Positions 43,550 to 52,336 of a stretch of DNA of 64,000 bases are shown in pieces. Source of the DNA: Ruegeria profundi. Its GTDB lineage: Bacteria; Pseudomonadota; Alphaproteobacteria; Rhodobacterales; Rhodobacteraceae. Under the pieces are notes generated by a model, which made no database searches, was not told the DNA's origin, and saw only the letters and a program-made list of their open reading frames with translations. Made by a program: the position numbers and the translations under genes. The first letter of the stretch is position 1, and each line of letters begins with the position of its first letter. The stretch covers positions 372,001-436,000 of the forward strand of contig NZ_LQBP01000003.1 in assembly GCF_001507545.1 (NCBI RefSeq). The letters are read 5' to 3'.

Positions 43550-46333
43550 ATGACAACGATTGATACTACTGTCAACAAACATCCCGACGGCTCCCGGCGA
43601 TATCATTTAGGAAAAAATGCGCTTGTAAGTTTGATTTCGGATGCCGGAAGTGACGGCGTGGTCGCATTCGTTAAGAACACCGAGACCGGCGCGCTATATC
43701 GGATGGGAGAAGAAGAGTTCCTTTTGCTGAATGGGCTCACAAAAGGGTTCTCCCACGAAGGCCTGGCGACAGCGCTCAGTTCGCACTTTCGAATTGTGGT
43801 TAATGCTTCGACAGTTGCGCAGTTTGCGGAACAGATGGTTCAAAACGGTATTTTGGTCGCGGTATTGGATTCTGGAATGAAGCCTCCACTTCATCTGGCT
43901 CAGTCAATGAAGGTCGCAGCGGAAGATTCAATAGAAGACAGTGACCTCGCGGCCAGCGACTGGACGCTTGATGAAGAGGACGGTTCGCTTGGAGCCACTG
44001 TTCAGCCGGATAATTTTCAAGACGAAAACATCTTTTCTGATGATACTGACTTTGACTGGGATGACGACGACGGTTTCGAAGACCGAATATTCGGCGATGA
44101 AGACTTGGTCGGCGTCGAGGACATTCCGGCCGAGCCGCAGATATCAAGAGAAGGTACAAGTTCTAAACGCTACGCGATCGCCAACGATGCTGTTACCGAG
44201 CGCCAACAGAGTTTTGAACGGGCGAAGAAAGAGCAGCCGAAGATCAAGGACATGGACATTGTTCTGTTCGATCCAACGGGCCTGTTACGTTTTCTGAACC
44301 GCTTTTTTGGCTTCGCGGCCTCGATCCTCGCGGGTATCACCGTGCCGCTGGGAATTTTCGCCATTGTTGCTATTTTTCATCGCTTGGACGAGGTGCTCGA
44401 TACCATTTACGCGTCGCGCCGGGTTATCGGTATCGTTGGCATTCTGGCGATCTCGATGCTTTCGGTTAGTCTTGTGTCGCGACTAGTGATCGGGGCTGTG
44501 TTGCAACGTAACGGCAGCGACGTAAAACGCTTTGGCATCAATTTTCTGTTCTTTCTCATCCCCCGGTTCGCAATCGATATGATTGGTGTCAGCAAGTTGG
44601 ACCGCCATGGAAAAATACAAGTCTATGCCTCTGCTCTACGAACACGTTTTCTGATCTTCGCTCTTTGCACATTGATTTGGGCATTCACTCGTCAATCGGG
44701 AAGCAGTCTTTCTCAAGTCGCCGCGATAATCGGGCAGTTTGGACTCTTATCCTTTTTGATAAGTGGTTTTCCTCTCATCAACGGCGAAGGTTATCGGTTG
44801 ATGTGTGTGTGTTTCAGTCAGCCGATGTTGAGAGAACGTTCAATGGCTTACCTGTTTGGTGTCCGTCGCAAAAATTTTGGGCCGGAAACACCGGGCGAAC
44901 GCTGGACTTTCATCCTTTACGGCATTGGTTCGCTGCTTACGTCAGCGTTCCTGGTGACGCTTGTCGCGGCTTATGTTTCGACAATGCTAGAAGCCCGTTT
45001 CGGTGGCACAGGAGTCATTGTATTTCTCAGCCTCATTGCATTGATCCTAGCCTGGTTCGTTGTAACACGCGGCCGCAGCAAACGTATCCGTCAACAAGTC
45101 ACGGCCGAAATGGTTGAAGAAAAAAAGGCGGAAGCCATCGCGTTCAAGAGGGTAGGGCGCGGGCAGAACCTTCCTGTGCCGATACCCGCTGGGTTGGAAC
45201 CGGAGAGAGTGCAAAACCAGCTTCCCGCGAAGGTGCCGAGCCGGAGGATAACGCTCTACCGGCCATTACCCGACGTTTATGGAACCAAAGCAAAGAACAA
45301 CCGACGCGGAATCTGGCTGCGTCGAATAGTGGTTCTATCGCTGGTTTTGGGCGCTATTTACGTCGCCTTTCTTCCCTACAATTACCAATCAGGCGGCGAC
45401 TTTGTGATCCTTGCCGATGACAGGGTTAAGGTTGTGGCGCGCGTGCCAAACGAGCTGACCGCCGTAATGGTTGAAGAAGGCGATATCGTAGAAAGTGGCG
45501 ACATCTTAGCCCTGCAGGATAGTGTTCGTGAAGAACATGCTCTGGCAGTGACAAGGGCCGAACTTGCGAAAGCGCGCGCGCAACTGGAGCGGCTTGAACT
45601 TGGCGCGACAGAAGAAGAAATTCAGGTTGCAATAGAGCAGATTGAGCGGATCAGAAGCGAACTGCCATTCTTGGAGGCCGAAGCAGATCGGGCCCAGAAA
45701 CTGCTGGAACGAGGTGCAATTCCAACTTCACAAGCGGAACGTACGATAAGCAACTTCAATGTTGCAAAGGCCGAATTGCGGTCAGCCGAGGCCAATCTGA
45801 ACCGGGTTGCTGCCGAAGCTGAAGCATCCGAAATAGCCATGGTACAGGCCGATGTAAACCGATTGCAGTCGGAGCTGGCCTTTAACGAAACCAAGCTGGG
45901 CTACACTAAGATTGTTGCGCCGGTTGCCGGGCGCGTGGTCTTTCAAAGTGAGGAGCCAGTGCCCGGGCAATTCCTGGAAACCGGCGATCTGCTGATGGAA
46001 ATCGAAGACCACACCGTCGCACGCGCCGAAATCAAGGTGCCTGAGGCTGATGTGAGCCTGATTGAGGTTGGTGAAAAGGTACGACTGAAGGCTTGGGCAA
46101 TGCCGGACGAAGAACGTGAGGGGGTGGTCTCTGCCATCGCACCTGTCGCCGAGACCGAAGAGTTCGGGCAGGTCGTGCGTATAAAAACATTCATGTCCAA
46201 TGAGAATGGGTTGTTCCGGCCGGGCATGACTGGATATGCCAAGATCGACGGCGAAGAGATGCGGGTTTGGGAAGCCTATTCGCGTTTGCTCGTGCGGTTC
46301 TTCCTCATAGAGATTTGGGGGTGGATTCCGTAG
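43550..46333 (+). CDS. PqqD-like / multi-pass membrane / HlyD-type adaptor fusion
   Basis: 927 aa. Residues about 15-105 look like a PqqD-type winged-helix peptide-binding domain (TGALYRMGEEEFLLLNGL). A very acidic linker (about 140-195) follows. Residues about 240-505 contain 6-7 hydrophobic segments arranged as in M50-type membrane proteins but without an HExxH zinc motif. Another membrane segment at about 592-612 leads to a periplasmic adaptor: biotinyl-lipoyl-like halves, a long coiled-coil hairpin (about 660-770) and a beta-barrel with KVPEADVSLIEVGEKVRL. This is the layout of HlyD-family proteins that accompany exporters. A tiny ATG-led frame at 43538 stops just before the start. Probably export or envelope delivery. 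Confidence 0.82.
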   Translation: MTTIDTTVNKHPDGSRRYHLGKNALVSLISDAGSDGVVAFVKNTETGALYRMGEEEFLLLNGLTKGFSHEGLATALSSHFRIVVNASTVAQFAEQMVQNGILVAVLDSGMKPPLHLAQSMKVAAEDSIEDSDLAASDWTLDEEDGSLGATVQPDNFQDENIFSDDTDFDWDDDDGFEDRIFGDEDLVGVEDIPAEPQISREGTSSKRYAIANDAVTERQQSFERAKKEQPKIKDMDIVLFDPTGLLRFLNRFFGFAASILAGITVPLGIFAIVAIFHRLDEVLDTIYASRRVIGIVGILAISMLSVSLVSRLVIGAVLQRNGSDVKRFGINFLFFLIPRFAIDMIGVSKLDRHGKIQVYASALRTRFLIFALCTLIWAFTRQSGSSLSQVAAIIGQFGLLSFLISGFPLINGEGYRLMCVCFSQPMLRERSMAYLFGVRRKNFGPETPGERWTFILYGIGSLLTSAFLVTLVAAYVSTMLEARFGGTGVIVFLSLIALILAWFVVTRGRSKRIRQQVTAEMVEEKKAEAIAFKRVGRGQNLPVPIPAGLEPERVQNQLPAKVPSRRITLYRPLPDVYGTKAKNNRRGIWLRRIVVLSLVLGAIYVAFLPYNYQSGGDFVILADDRVKVVARVPNELTAVMVEEGDIVESGDILALQDSVREEHALAVTRAELAKARAQLERLELGATEEEIQVAIEQIERIRSELPFLEAEADRAQKLLERGAIPTSQAERTISNFNVAKAELRSAEANLNRVAAEAEASEIAMVQADVNRLQSELAFNETKLGYTKIVAPVAGRVVFQSEEPVPGQFLETGDLLMEIEDHTVARAEIKVPEADVSLIEVGEKVRLKAWAMPDEEREGVVSAIAPVAETEEFGQVVRIKTFMSNENGLFRPGMTGYAKIDGEEMRVWEAYSRLLVRFFLIEIWGWIP

Positions 46334-46344
46334 GTGCAGACCGG

Positions 46345-46923
46345 TTATTCCCGGTTTCGGTAAAGCGCGGGATCGACAACCTGCGCCATCGCGTGTTTGT
46401 CGAGGTCAGCCCCCAGAAATTCGGAGATTTTGGTAACCTCCTCAAATGGGTCTTTCAGGATATTTCCGTAGTCCGCCACGTGCATTTCGATGTTCTGCTG
46501 CGTCGCTACCCAGTTTCGGAAATTGATGACCTCGGACTGAAACAGCTGAATGATCGTTTGGCGCTGTTCTCGGCCGCTATCCAGCCCCTCGCGTTCCAGC
46601 ATCTTTTCCTGCGAGCGTACGACCTCGGCCAGGTCGCGCTGCATGAATAGGATCCGATATGGTACGTCGTGCGGAAGATCATAGACGAGTTTGTAGATGA
46701 TTTTCAGCGCCTTGCCGTGCATCCCCGGCACCCAACTAGAATCCTTCTGCAAATCTTTTACCGGCTCGAATTCGTAGTAGCCCAACGGATTGTCATCGTT
46801 CGGCCGACGCAATTTGTCGGTGACCGGAGGAATGCCCCCGGCTTCCAACATGCGCATCATCATGGACGTGCCAGAGCGCGGTAATCCGGAAACCACGGTC
46901 AAGAAACCTAATGATGAGTTCAT
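46345..46923 (-). CDS. P-loop sulfotransferase-like protein
   Basis: 192 aa. The 5'-PSB loop that binds PAPS is VSGLPRSGTSMMMRMLEAGG at about residues 9-28; an Arg/Asp-containing LFMQRDLAEVVRSQEKML segment corresponds to the 3'-phosphate-binding region. ATG 46923 has GAGGAC 6-7 bp upstream. Short for the family but both cofactor-binding motifs are present. Converges on the HlyD fusion gene with an 11-bp gap. Expected to sulfate a hydroxyl group, possibly on the locus product. Confidence 0.85.
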   Translation of the reverse strand: MNSSLGFLTVVSGLPRSGTSMMMRMLEAGGIPPVTDKLRRPNDDNPLGYYEFEPVKDLQKDSSWVPGMHGKALKIIYKLVYDLPHDVPYRILFMQRDLAEVVRSQEKMLEREGLDSGREQRQTIIQLFQSEVINFRNWVATQQNIEMHVADYGNILKDPFEEVTKISEFLGADLDKHAMAQVVDPALYRNRE

Positions 46924-47067
46924 CAAATTGTCCTCAGATCACTTAATACTTGGCTACTGGCAACTCGAATCCACGCCGAAGCGTGTCATGTCTGGCGATC
47001 ATGGATAGCCAAATAGCCGCCTGCTTGCTAGTCTGTCAGCAGTTCCAAGTCATTTTAGGTCGTAAAC

Positions 47068-48093
47068 ATGAACAATGATTCAGCGGAAAATGATTTTGAT
47101 GAAGACCAGCCTATAGACCCTGAAGCGCTGCGATCTGGCGCGGCAGGACAAGGCTATGTCGGATTCGACAGCAGTATCGGAACTCAGGGGAGCGCCAGAG
47201 GGGAGCGTCGGTTCGCAGGGGCAACGCCGGGTAGTTTCGGCAGGCAACCCCAGGGCGGTGGTTTCCAAGGCGCCGGCGGCGGCTTTGGCGGACGTGGTTT
47301 TGGGATGGGCGCGGGCGCAGGCGGTTTTGGCGGCAGGCAACCCCAGGGCGGTGGTTTCCAAGGCGCGGGCGGTGGCTTTGGCGGACGTGGTTTTGGCCTG
47401 GGCGCAGGCGGTTTTGGCGGTAGGCAACCCCAGAGCGGCGGTTTCCAAGGCGCAGGCGGCGGCTTTGGCGGACGCGGTTTTGGGATGGGCGCGGGCGCAG
47501 GCGGTTTTGGCGGTAGGCAACCCCAGAGCGGCGGCTTCCAAGGCGCAGGCGGTGGCTTTGGCGGACGTGGTTTTGGGATGGGCGCGGGCGCAGGCGGTTT
47601 TGGCGGCAGGCAACCCCAGGGCGGTGGTTTCCAAGGCACAGGCGGCGGCTTTGGCGGACGCGGTTTTGGCCCGGGCGCGGGCGAAGGTGGCTTCGGCGGC
47701 AGGCAACCCCAGGGCGGTGGTCTCCAAGGCGCGGGCGGTGGCTTTGGCGGGCAAAGTACTCCGGCTGGTCGAGGTGGTGACGCCTGGGTCGGGCCGCAAC
47801 AGGGCAACGTCGGCCCGGGAAGACGACGTGCATTCTTTCTTTGGCTGATGTCGCGCAGGCGCGCCGGAGCGAACGCACGAGCTGGATTTGATGGGCCGCA
47901 AGGACCAGGTTCTGCGACAGAGTTTGGCAGGCAACAGGACGCCAATCAGGGCGGTGGACATTTTGGCGCGCCACGATTTGTCAGTGCCCAAGCAGGATTT
48001 CGTGCGCGTGCCGCCCAAAATGGCGCGATTGATGACAACCTTCGCGGGTTCGAAGATCAGATTATCGAAGGTGACCTGGGCCCGGAGAATTGA
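47068..48093 (+). CDS. Glycine-rich tandem-repeat protein
   Basis: 341 aa of unknown function. An acidic, Gly-poor N terminus (about 1-30) is followed by six tandem copies of a roughly 31-residue unit that begins FGGRQPQ(G/S)GGFQG and ends GRGFGMGAGAGG, then a mixed Gly/Arg/Gln tail. No signal peptide or anchor is seen. The low complexity opens long frames on both strands, but only this one starts with a normal non-repetitive leader and a (weak) ribosome site. It lies between two sulfotransferase genes and next to the HlyD fusion, so it could be an exported matrix-like or precursor protein. Confidence 0.65.
   Translation: MNNDSAENDFDEDQPIDPEALRSGAAGQGYVGFDSSIGTQGSARGERRFAGATPGSFGRQPQGGGFQGAGGGFGGRGFGMGAGAGGFGGRQPQGGGFQGAGGGFGGRGFGLGAGGFGGRQPQSGGFQGAGGGFGGRGFGMGAGAGGFGGRQPQSGGFQGAGGGFGGRGFGMGAGAGGFGGRQPQGGGFQGTGGGFGGRGFGPGAGEGGFGGRQPQGGGLQGAGGGFGGQSTPAGRGGDAWVGPQQGNVGPGRRRAFFLWLMSRRRAGANARAGFDGPQGPGSATEFGRQQDANQGGGHFGAPRFVSAQAGFRARAAQNGAIDDNLRGFEDQIIEGDLGPEN
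47235..47757 (+). repeat. Six tandem 87-93-bp repeats
   Basis: Direct repeats of about 93 bp (one copy is shortened by two codons, 87 bp), highly similar to each other, encoding the Gly-rich units. Example shared block: GGCAGGCAACCCCAGGGCGG. Such an array is prone to copy-number change by slippage or recombination. Confidence 0.92.
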
Positions 48094-48262
48094 TTTTTAG
48101 CATCGGCGGCAGCTGTGCTCTCAAATCAGCCTCTAAGCTAGATCAGGAAACGAACCAGAAGTGTCCGCGTTTGATCGGGTCCAACGTCGACAGGCACCCG
48201 AGTTGCATCGAATACATCAATCGGACGTTTTCTCGTAATGCTGGTGTATTGGAGTTGATGAT

Positions 48263-49198
48263 ATGAAACAGATTAGCAAGCTGTCATCAAGCGTCAGACT
48301 TCGAGATGCATTTCCGCGTTTTACGTTGGCGCTAATAGCGTTAGCGCTTGCGTTTTTGGCTACGCAAGCATCCGCGCGCCAACTCGATTTCAACCTGAAG
48401 GTCGATGGGGTTACGCGGACGGCTAAGGCTTATGTTCCGGACGGCTCGTCACCACAAGCGGGCTGGCCGATCATCGTTGCGTTGCACCCGGGCTTTGCTA
48501 CTGGTGAAATCATGGCGAAAACGAGCCGCCTGCATTCTCAAGACGGTTCCAGCAACTACGTAGTCGTGTATCCGGATGGAGTCCGCCGCAGCTGGAATGC
48601 TGGTGAATGCTGTGCGGCGGCTCAAAGAAGGCAAATCAACGATGTCGGCTACATTCTCTCGCTGGTAGAAGAAATCGGCAAACAAATCCCGCTCAACGGT
48701 AAAGTCTTTCTGGCCGGGTATTCGAATGGTGCTCTGATGGCTTATCGGATAGCCTGCTCAGCACCGGACCGCATTACAGCCTTTTCAGTTTACGCCGGCG
48801 CTTACACGATGAACACGTCCAGCTGTAATCCGGCGCACACGGTGCCATTGCTCCATCTGCACGGCGAGTTGGACGCTGTCGCACCTCTCAGAGGTGGCGA
48901 AAGTGTGATCGAAACTGCTGGGAAACGATCGTCGGTGCTTCAAAATATTGACTACTGGGTTCGCCTCGGCAATTGCGATCAAAAGCAAAGCAGTAGCTTG
49001 GTTCAGGGGGCGAATTGTACGCGCTATTCCGGTTGTAAACGTGCCAGCGAGACACTGTTCTGTATTTACCCTGGACAAGGCCACTACTGGCCTGGTGCCA
49101 AACCTACGCGTTTCGGTGAGAATAGGGGGCTTGGACCGGCCCGCACCGATATTGATGGTGGCAGCGCAATGATCCGCTTCTTTGACAAGTACAGATGA
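48263..49198 (+). CDS. Secreted PHB-depolymerase/feruloyl-esterase-like hydrolase
   Basis: 311 aa, esterase family related to LpqC/PHB depolymerase and CE1 esterases. An N-terminal signal peptide (hydrophobic core LALIALALAFLATQASA) directs it out of the cytoplasm. Nucleophile Ser lies in LAGYSNGALMAYR; the oxyanion region is IVALHPGF; Asp probably in LHGELDAVAPL; His in YPGQGHYWPG. Several Cys (GECC, and pairs near the C terminus) suggest disulfides. It could act on extracellular esters, polyesters or the product of the locus. Confidence 0.88.
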   Translation: MKQISKLSSSVRLRDAFPRFTLALIALALAFLATQASARQLDFNLKVDGVTRTAKAYVPDGSSPQAGWPIIVALHPGFATGEIMAKTSRLHSQDGSSNYVVVYPDGVRRSWNAGECCAAAQRRQINDVGYILSLVEEIGKQIPLNGKVFLAGYSNGALMAYRIACSAPDRITAFSVYAGAYTMNTSSCNPAHTVPLLHLHGELDAVAPLRGGESVIETAGKRSSVLQNIDYWVRLGNCDQKQSSSLVQGANCTRYSGCKRASETLFCIYPGQGHYWPGAKPTRFGENRGLGPARTDIDGGSAMIRFFDKYR

Positions 49199-49296
49199 TC
49201 CACTGGGGCCTTATTGTCTTTCAGCAGTCGCTGATCAGTGTTCTCTTACCACGACTGCGCGTTGATCGGATATTTAAAGAGGTGCGAATGACGTGA

Positions 49297-51783
49297 ATGC
49301 GTGAACCGATTTTCATTCTTGGGCCCGGGCGGTCATTCACCTCTGTGATCGGGTCGATGATTGGCCAACATCCCGAGCTTTTCGGTCTTCCCGAAACCAA
49401 TCTTGGGACGGCTGATACGGTTGAAAGGTGGTATCGGATACTCCCGGGTATGGATGCGTTTCCGGCTGGTGTCCTTCGGCTTCTGGCACATTTGCATCAC
49501 GGTGAACAAACGGTTGACGCGGTAAACGAGGTTGATGTGTGGCTTCGGTCGCGGTCAGGCATGTCCACCCAGGGTGTTTACGAACACGTTGAGGGCCTTC
49601 TGGGAGATCGCCAAGTCGTCGACAAGAGCCCCCTTCATTCGACCACAGATGCCTGTCTCAGGCGTTTAAGGCGGATCGCTCCGAACGCCAGATACATCCG
49701 CATCGCTCGACATCCGTATTCGAACGGCAAGTCCATCGTCGCGACAGAATGGTATCTTGAGGGGTTGAAGGCTTGGGGGTCGAGCGGGTGGGATCGGCGC
49801 ACGAACCCGCCGACTCTTGACCCGCAATTCCATTGGCTTGATGTACACGATCGGATCGACAGATTGTTCGCGTCGCTTCCCAGCGAAAGCTACCGAACGG
49901 TCAGGGGAGAGGACTTGCTGGCCAAACCCGAACCCGTTTTAAAACAGATCGCCAATTGGCTGAATATCGACGACTCCGACCTTGCAATCGAAGCGATGTT
50001 GCATCCTGAGCGTTCTCCTTTCGCCACTGAAGGCCCCCCGAACGCCAGGCTCGGAAATGATCCGGGTTTCCTGGCGGATCCTACTCTGCGACCTTTCTCA
50101 CCGCCAAAAGTGCCACTGACTGCGCGTCTGCCTTGGCGAGGCGATGGAGAAGGCTTTGTACCGGCCGTTGTAAATCTGGCGCGGCGGTTCGGTTACGCAG
50201 ACGATCCCATTCCCGCGCCGGAACTCCCGCAGGGATTCAATGGGAGCTGGGGACCCTTGGTAGCCATTGAGCCGGACGGACAGGGCTTTCCTATGGCGCA
50301 CGGAAATCTGTTGGATAGTTCTTACGTTCCATTGACGCCGCTGCGGGAAATTCGGGGCATTGAAACCAAGCCAGACCCAAAATGCGGCGGGGGAAATTTT
50401 GGGGCGTACACTGCCACGGATTATGCGCTTGCAGTGTTCGACAGCCCACACGAGGTGCCGTTAGAAGCAATCGACCTTGAGACCGGCAAAGTCATTTGGC
50501 AATCTGACCTGGGTGACTTTCCGGCCATCAAAGATGGGTTGCGAGGTCGATTCATCGGCGGTGCCCTGCTTGCAAAGCTCCAGTTCTCAAATGGGCGGAC
50601 CCGGCGCTGCATATTTGTTGGCAACCGCGCGGAGATCAGGTGTATTGGTCTGGACGGCAAGACAATCTGGAAACGTGAGACCGCCGATATCGTGAGTGAA
50701 TTGGGCTCGACCGCGCGCGGCCATGGAACACCACGTTGCCTGCGCTACACAACGGACAACGAATTGCTGTACGGAACGCGTAACGGCTATTTGGTGAAAC
50801 TTGATCCTCTGTCCGGTCAAACGATTGACGTCGTGGACCTGAAAACAAAAGTGCTCCATGAAGGAAAGGTTGTTGAGGGGCGGTTCGACGTTCGGCAGTC
50901 GATAGTTGTTCATGGCGATCACGCCTATCTTCAGGCAAAGTTTTCGCCAGAGACCGAGGTCGCGTCACCCCAAGCACTTCCTACTGCCCTGTTTCGTCTG
51001 AAAGTTTCGCGGACTGCGAACGGGGCCGTGGAACACTTGCCTGATTTCGTATCGGAAGAGGATGTGCCGACATATGCCGTTGTCGGCTCTGTCGGTGATC
51101 GCAGGGTTGGTGGTTCTCCTTGCGCGCGTGTTCGTGAGGACGGGAAACTCGTGATCTTCACCAACGAATACCCGTCAAACCTGCGGAACAGCCACGGAAT
51201 GCGGGATGCCTTTCAGCTTAGCGCCATACGTGATGACGGAGATGCCCTTACACATCAGTGGCATTGTATACTTAGGGAAAAAGGAGACGCAAAGGTGACC
51301 GCTGCACCGGCACTCGACCCGGTAAGTGATACGCTTGTTGTTTCGAACAGAATAATGATGCACCTGTTCGCCAACGCTTCTTACCGTGAGGGTGTCATCG
51401 CGCCAGACCTTAGCTTAGCGCCCCTAGACTGCTTGGAACCGGACATGCGAAAACACGCCACGCATGCCGAATTTGCCAGCCCAATCACGATCGCTCGTGA
51501 CGAGGGCGAAAATGGGTTCGTGGCCTATGTCGGACTCGCGGTAAGGAGACCTCAGATGCGCCGCGAGTACGCTATCCTGTCCGCATTGCAAGTGCAGCCT
51601 GGTCCTCTTTTGAGCGTTACCCCTCTGTGGAGTCGGTCGATCAATGTGGATGATGCCGGAAACGCACTGCCAGCGGCCAGATCCTTCGCGCAACCGGCGC
51701 TCTTTTCGGGGAAAGGATCGGGCAAACGCAGCAAAGGCATATTAATGGGAATGCGCTTCGATGGGTTGTCGGTCTTTCGCTAG
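49297..51783 (+). CDS. Sulfotransferase fused to a PQQ-like beta-propeller
   Basis: 828 aa. Residues 1-290 form a P-loop sulfotransferase: the PAPS loop is ILGPGRSFTSVIGSMIGQHP near residue 6, and the 3'-phosphate region includes RYIRIARHPYSNGKS. From about residue 320 the protein becomes a beta-propeller with PQQ-like blades: EAIDLETGKVIWQSDL, IRCIGLDGKTIWKRE, GYLVKLDPLSGQTIDVV. No signal peptide. Last gene of the biosynthetic block before the second IS6 remnant. The second sulfotransferase and second propeller fusion of the locus. Confidence 0.83.
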   Translation: MREPIFILGPGRSFTSVIGSMIGQHPELFGLPETNLGTADTVERWYRILPGMDAFPAGVLRLLAHLHHGEQTVDAVNEVDVWLRSRSGMSTQGVYEHVEGLLGDRQVVDKSPLHSTTDACLRRLRRIAPNARYIRIARHPYSNGKSIVATEWYLEGLKAWGSSGWDRRTNPPTLDPQFHWLDVHDRIDRLFASLPSESYRTVRGEDLLAKPEPVLKQIANWLNIDDSDLAIEAMLHPERSPFATEGPPNARLGNDPGFLADPTLRPFSPPKVPLTARLPWRGDGEGFVPAVVNLARRFGYADDPIPAPELPQGFNGSWGPLVAIEPDGQGFPMAHGNLLDSSYVPLTPLREIRGIETKPDPKCGGGNFGAYTATDYALAVFDSPHEVPLEAIDLETGKVIWQSDLGDFPAIKDGLRGRFIGGALLAKLQFSNGRTRRCIFVGNRAEIRCIGLDGKTIWKRETADIVSELGSTARGHGTPRCLRYTTDNELLYGTRNGYLVKLDPLSGQTIDVVDLKTKVLHEGKVVEGRFDVRQSIVVHGDHAYLQAKFSPETEVASPQALPTALFRLKVSRTANGAVEHLPDFVSEEDVPTYAVVGSVGDRRVGGSPCARVREDGKLVIFTNEYPSNLRNSHGMRDAFQLSAIRDDGDALTHQWHCILREKGDAKVTAAPALDPVSDTLVVSNRIMMHLFANASYREGVIAPDLSLAPLDCLEPDMRKHATHAEFASPITIARDEGENGFVAYVGLAVRRPQMRREYAILSALQVQPGPLLSVTPLWSRSINVDDAGNALPAARSFAQPALFSGKGSGKRSKGILMGMRFDGLSVFR

Positions 51784-52336
51784 CCGTGAAATTCGCGAAA
51801 CTGCGTAACTACATCTGAGAGGGTTTTGTCAGAAGAAACTTGCGTGAGACGGGGAGGGCAGTTTCGCAGCGTCCTGGCAAAACCAACCTATCGCCATTTC
51901 GCTATGGTATCTCGACGAGATGTTCAGGAAAATCAACGGCGAATGGCACTATCTGTGGCGAGCTCTGGATCACGAAGGTAAAGTCCTGAAGGGCTTTGTC
52001 ACAAAGACGCAGGACAAGAAGAGGTTAATCCTATAGCTCACCTCTTTCCGAAACGTTCAATCCGATAATCGAATAGAAGGGTAAACTGAAGACGCAAATC
52101 TCTTCCTGTTTCACTAAATCTACGTAGCATCGGAGATCCGCGACAGCATTAACCTTAGCGACAGTTCACCGTCTTCGATCTAAGCCAGCAACGAAATCAG
52201 ATAAGCGCCTGGAGGGTATTGCCAAGTTGTACGTCGGGCTTGAACTGTAATGTCAATCCCATGAAAATTCCAAGCAATATGGTGTCCTTGAAGGGCTTTC
52301 GCTATCCCGTGAGATCATTGCTTAGGCCCATTGGGC
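51784..52336. other. Intergenic region with an IS6 remnant
   Basis: 553 bases between the sulfotransferase fusion and the LysR gene. 51884-52036 is a transposase fragment (listed separately). Nothing coding or regulatory is recognisable in 52037-52336. Confidence 0.5.
51884..52036 (+). mobile_element. IS6-family transposase remnant (internal deletion)
   Basis: Starts with the same CAACCTATCGCCATTT block found at 17070, encoding the N-terminal NLSPF motif, then jumps straight into the DDE region: WYLDEMFRKINGEWHYLWRA, DHEGKVLKGFVTKTQDKK, ending at TAG 52034. About 60 codons between them and the whole C-terminal half are missing. Clearly non-functional. Confidence 0.85.

Noticed and set aside
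47235-47757. Possible CRISPR array
   Set aside because: The 93-bp units are contiguous coding repeats with no unique spacers of constant length.
47080-48018. Long open frames on the opposite strand and in another plus frame across the Gly-rich repeat gene
   Set aside because: They result from the GC-rich repeat having no stops in several frames; they yield Ala/Arg/Pro low-complexity sequence and lack proper starts and ribosome sites.
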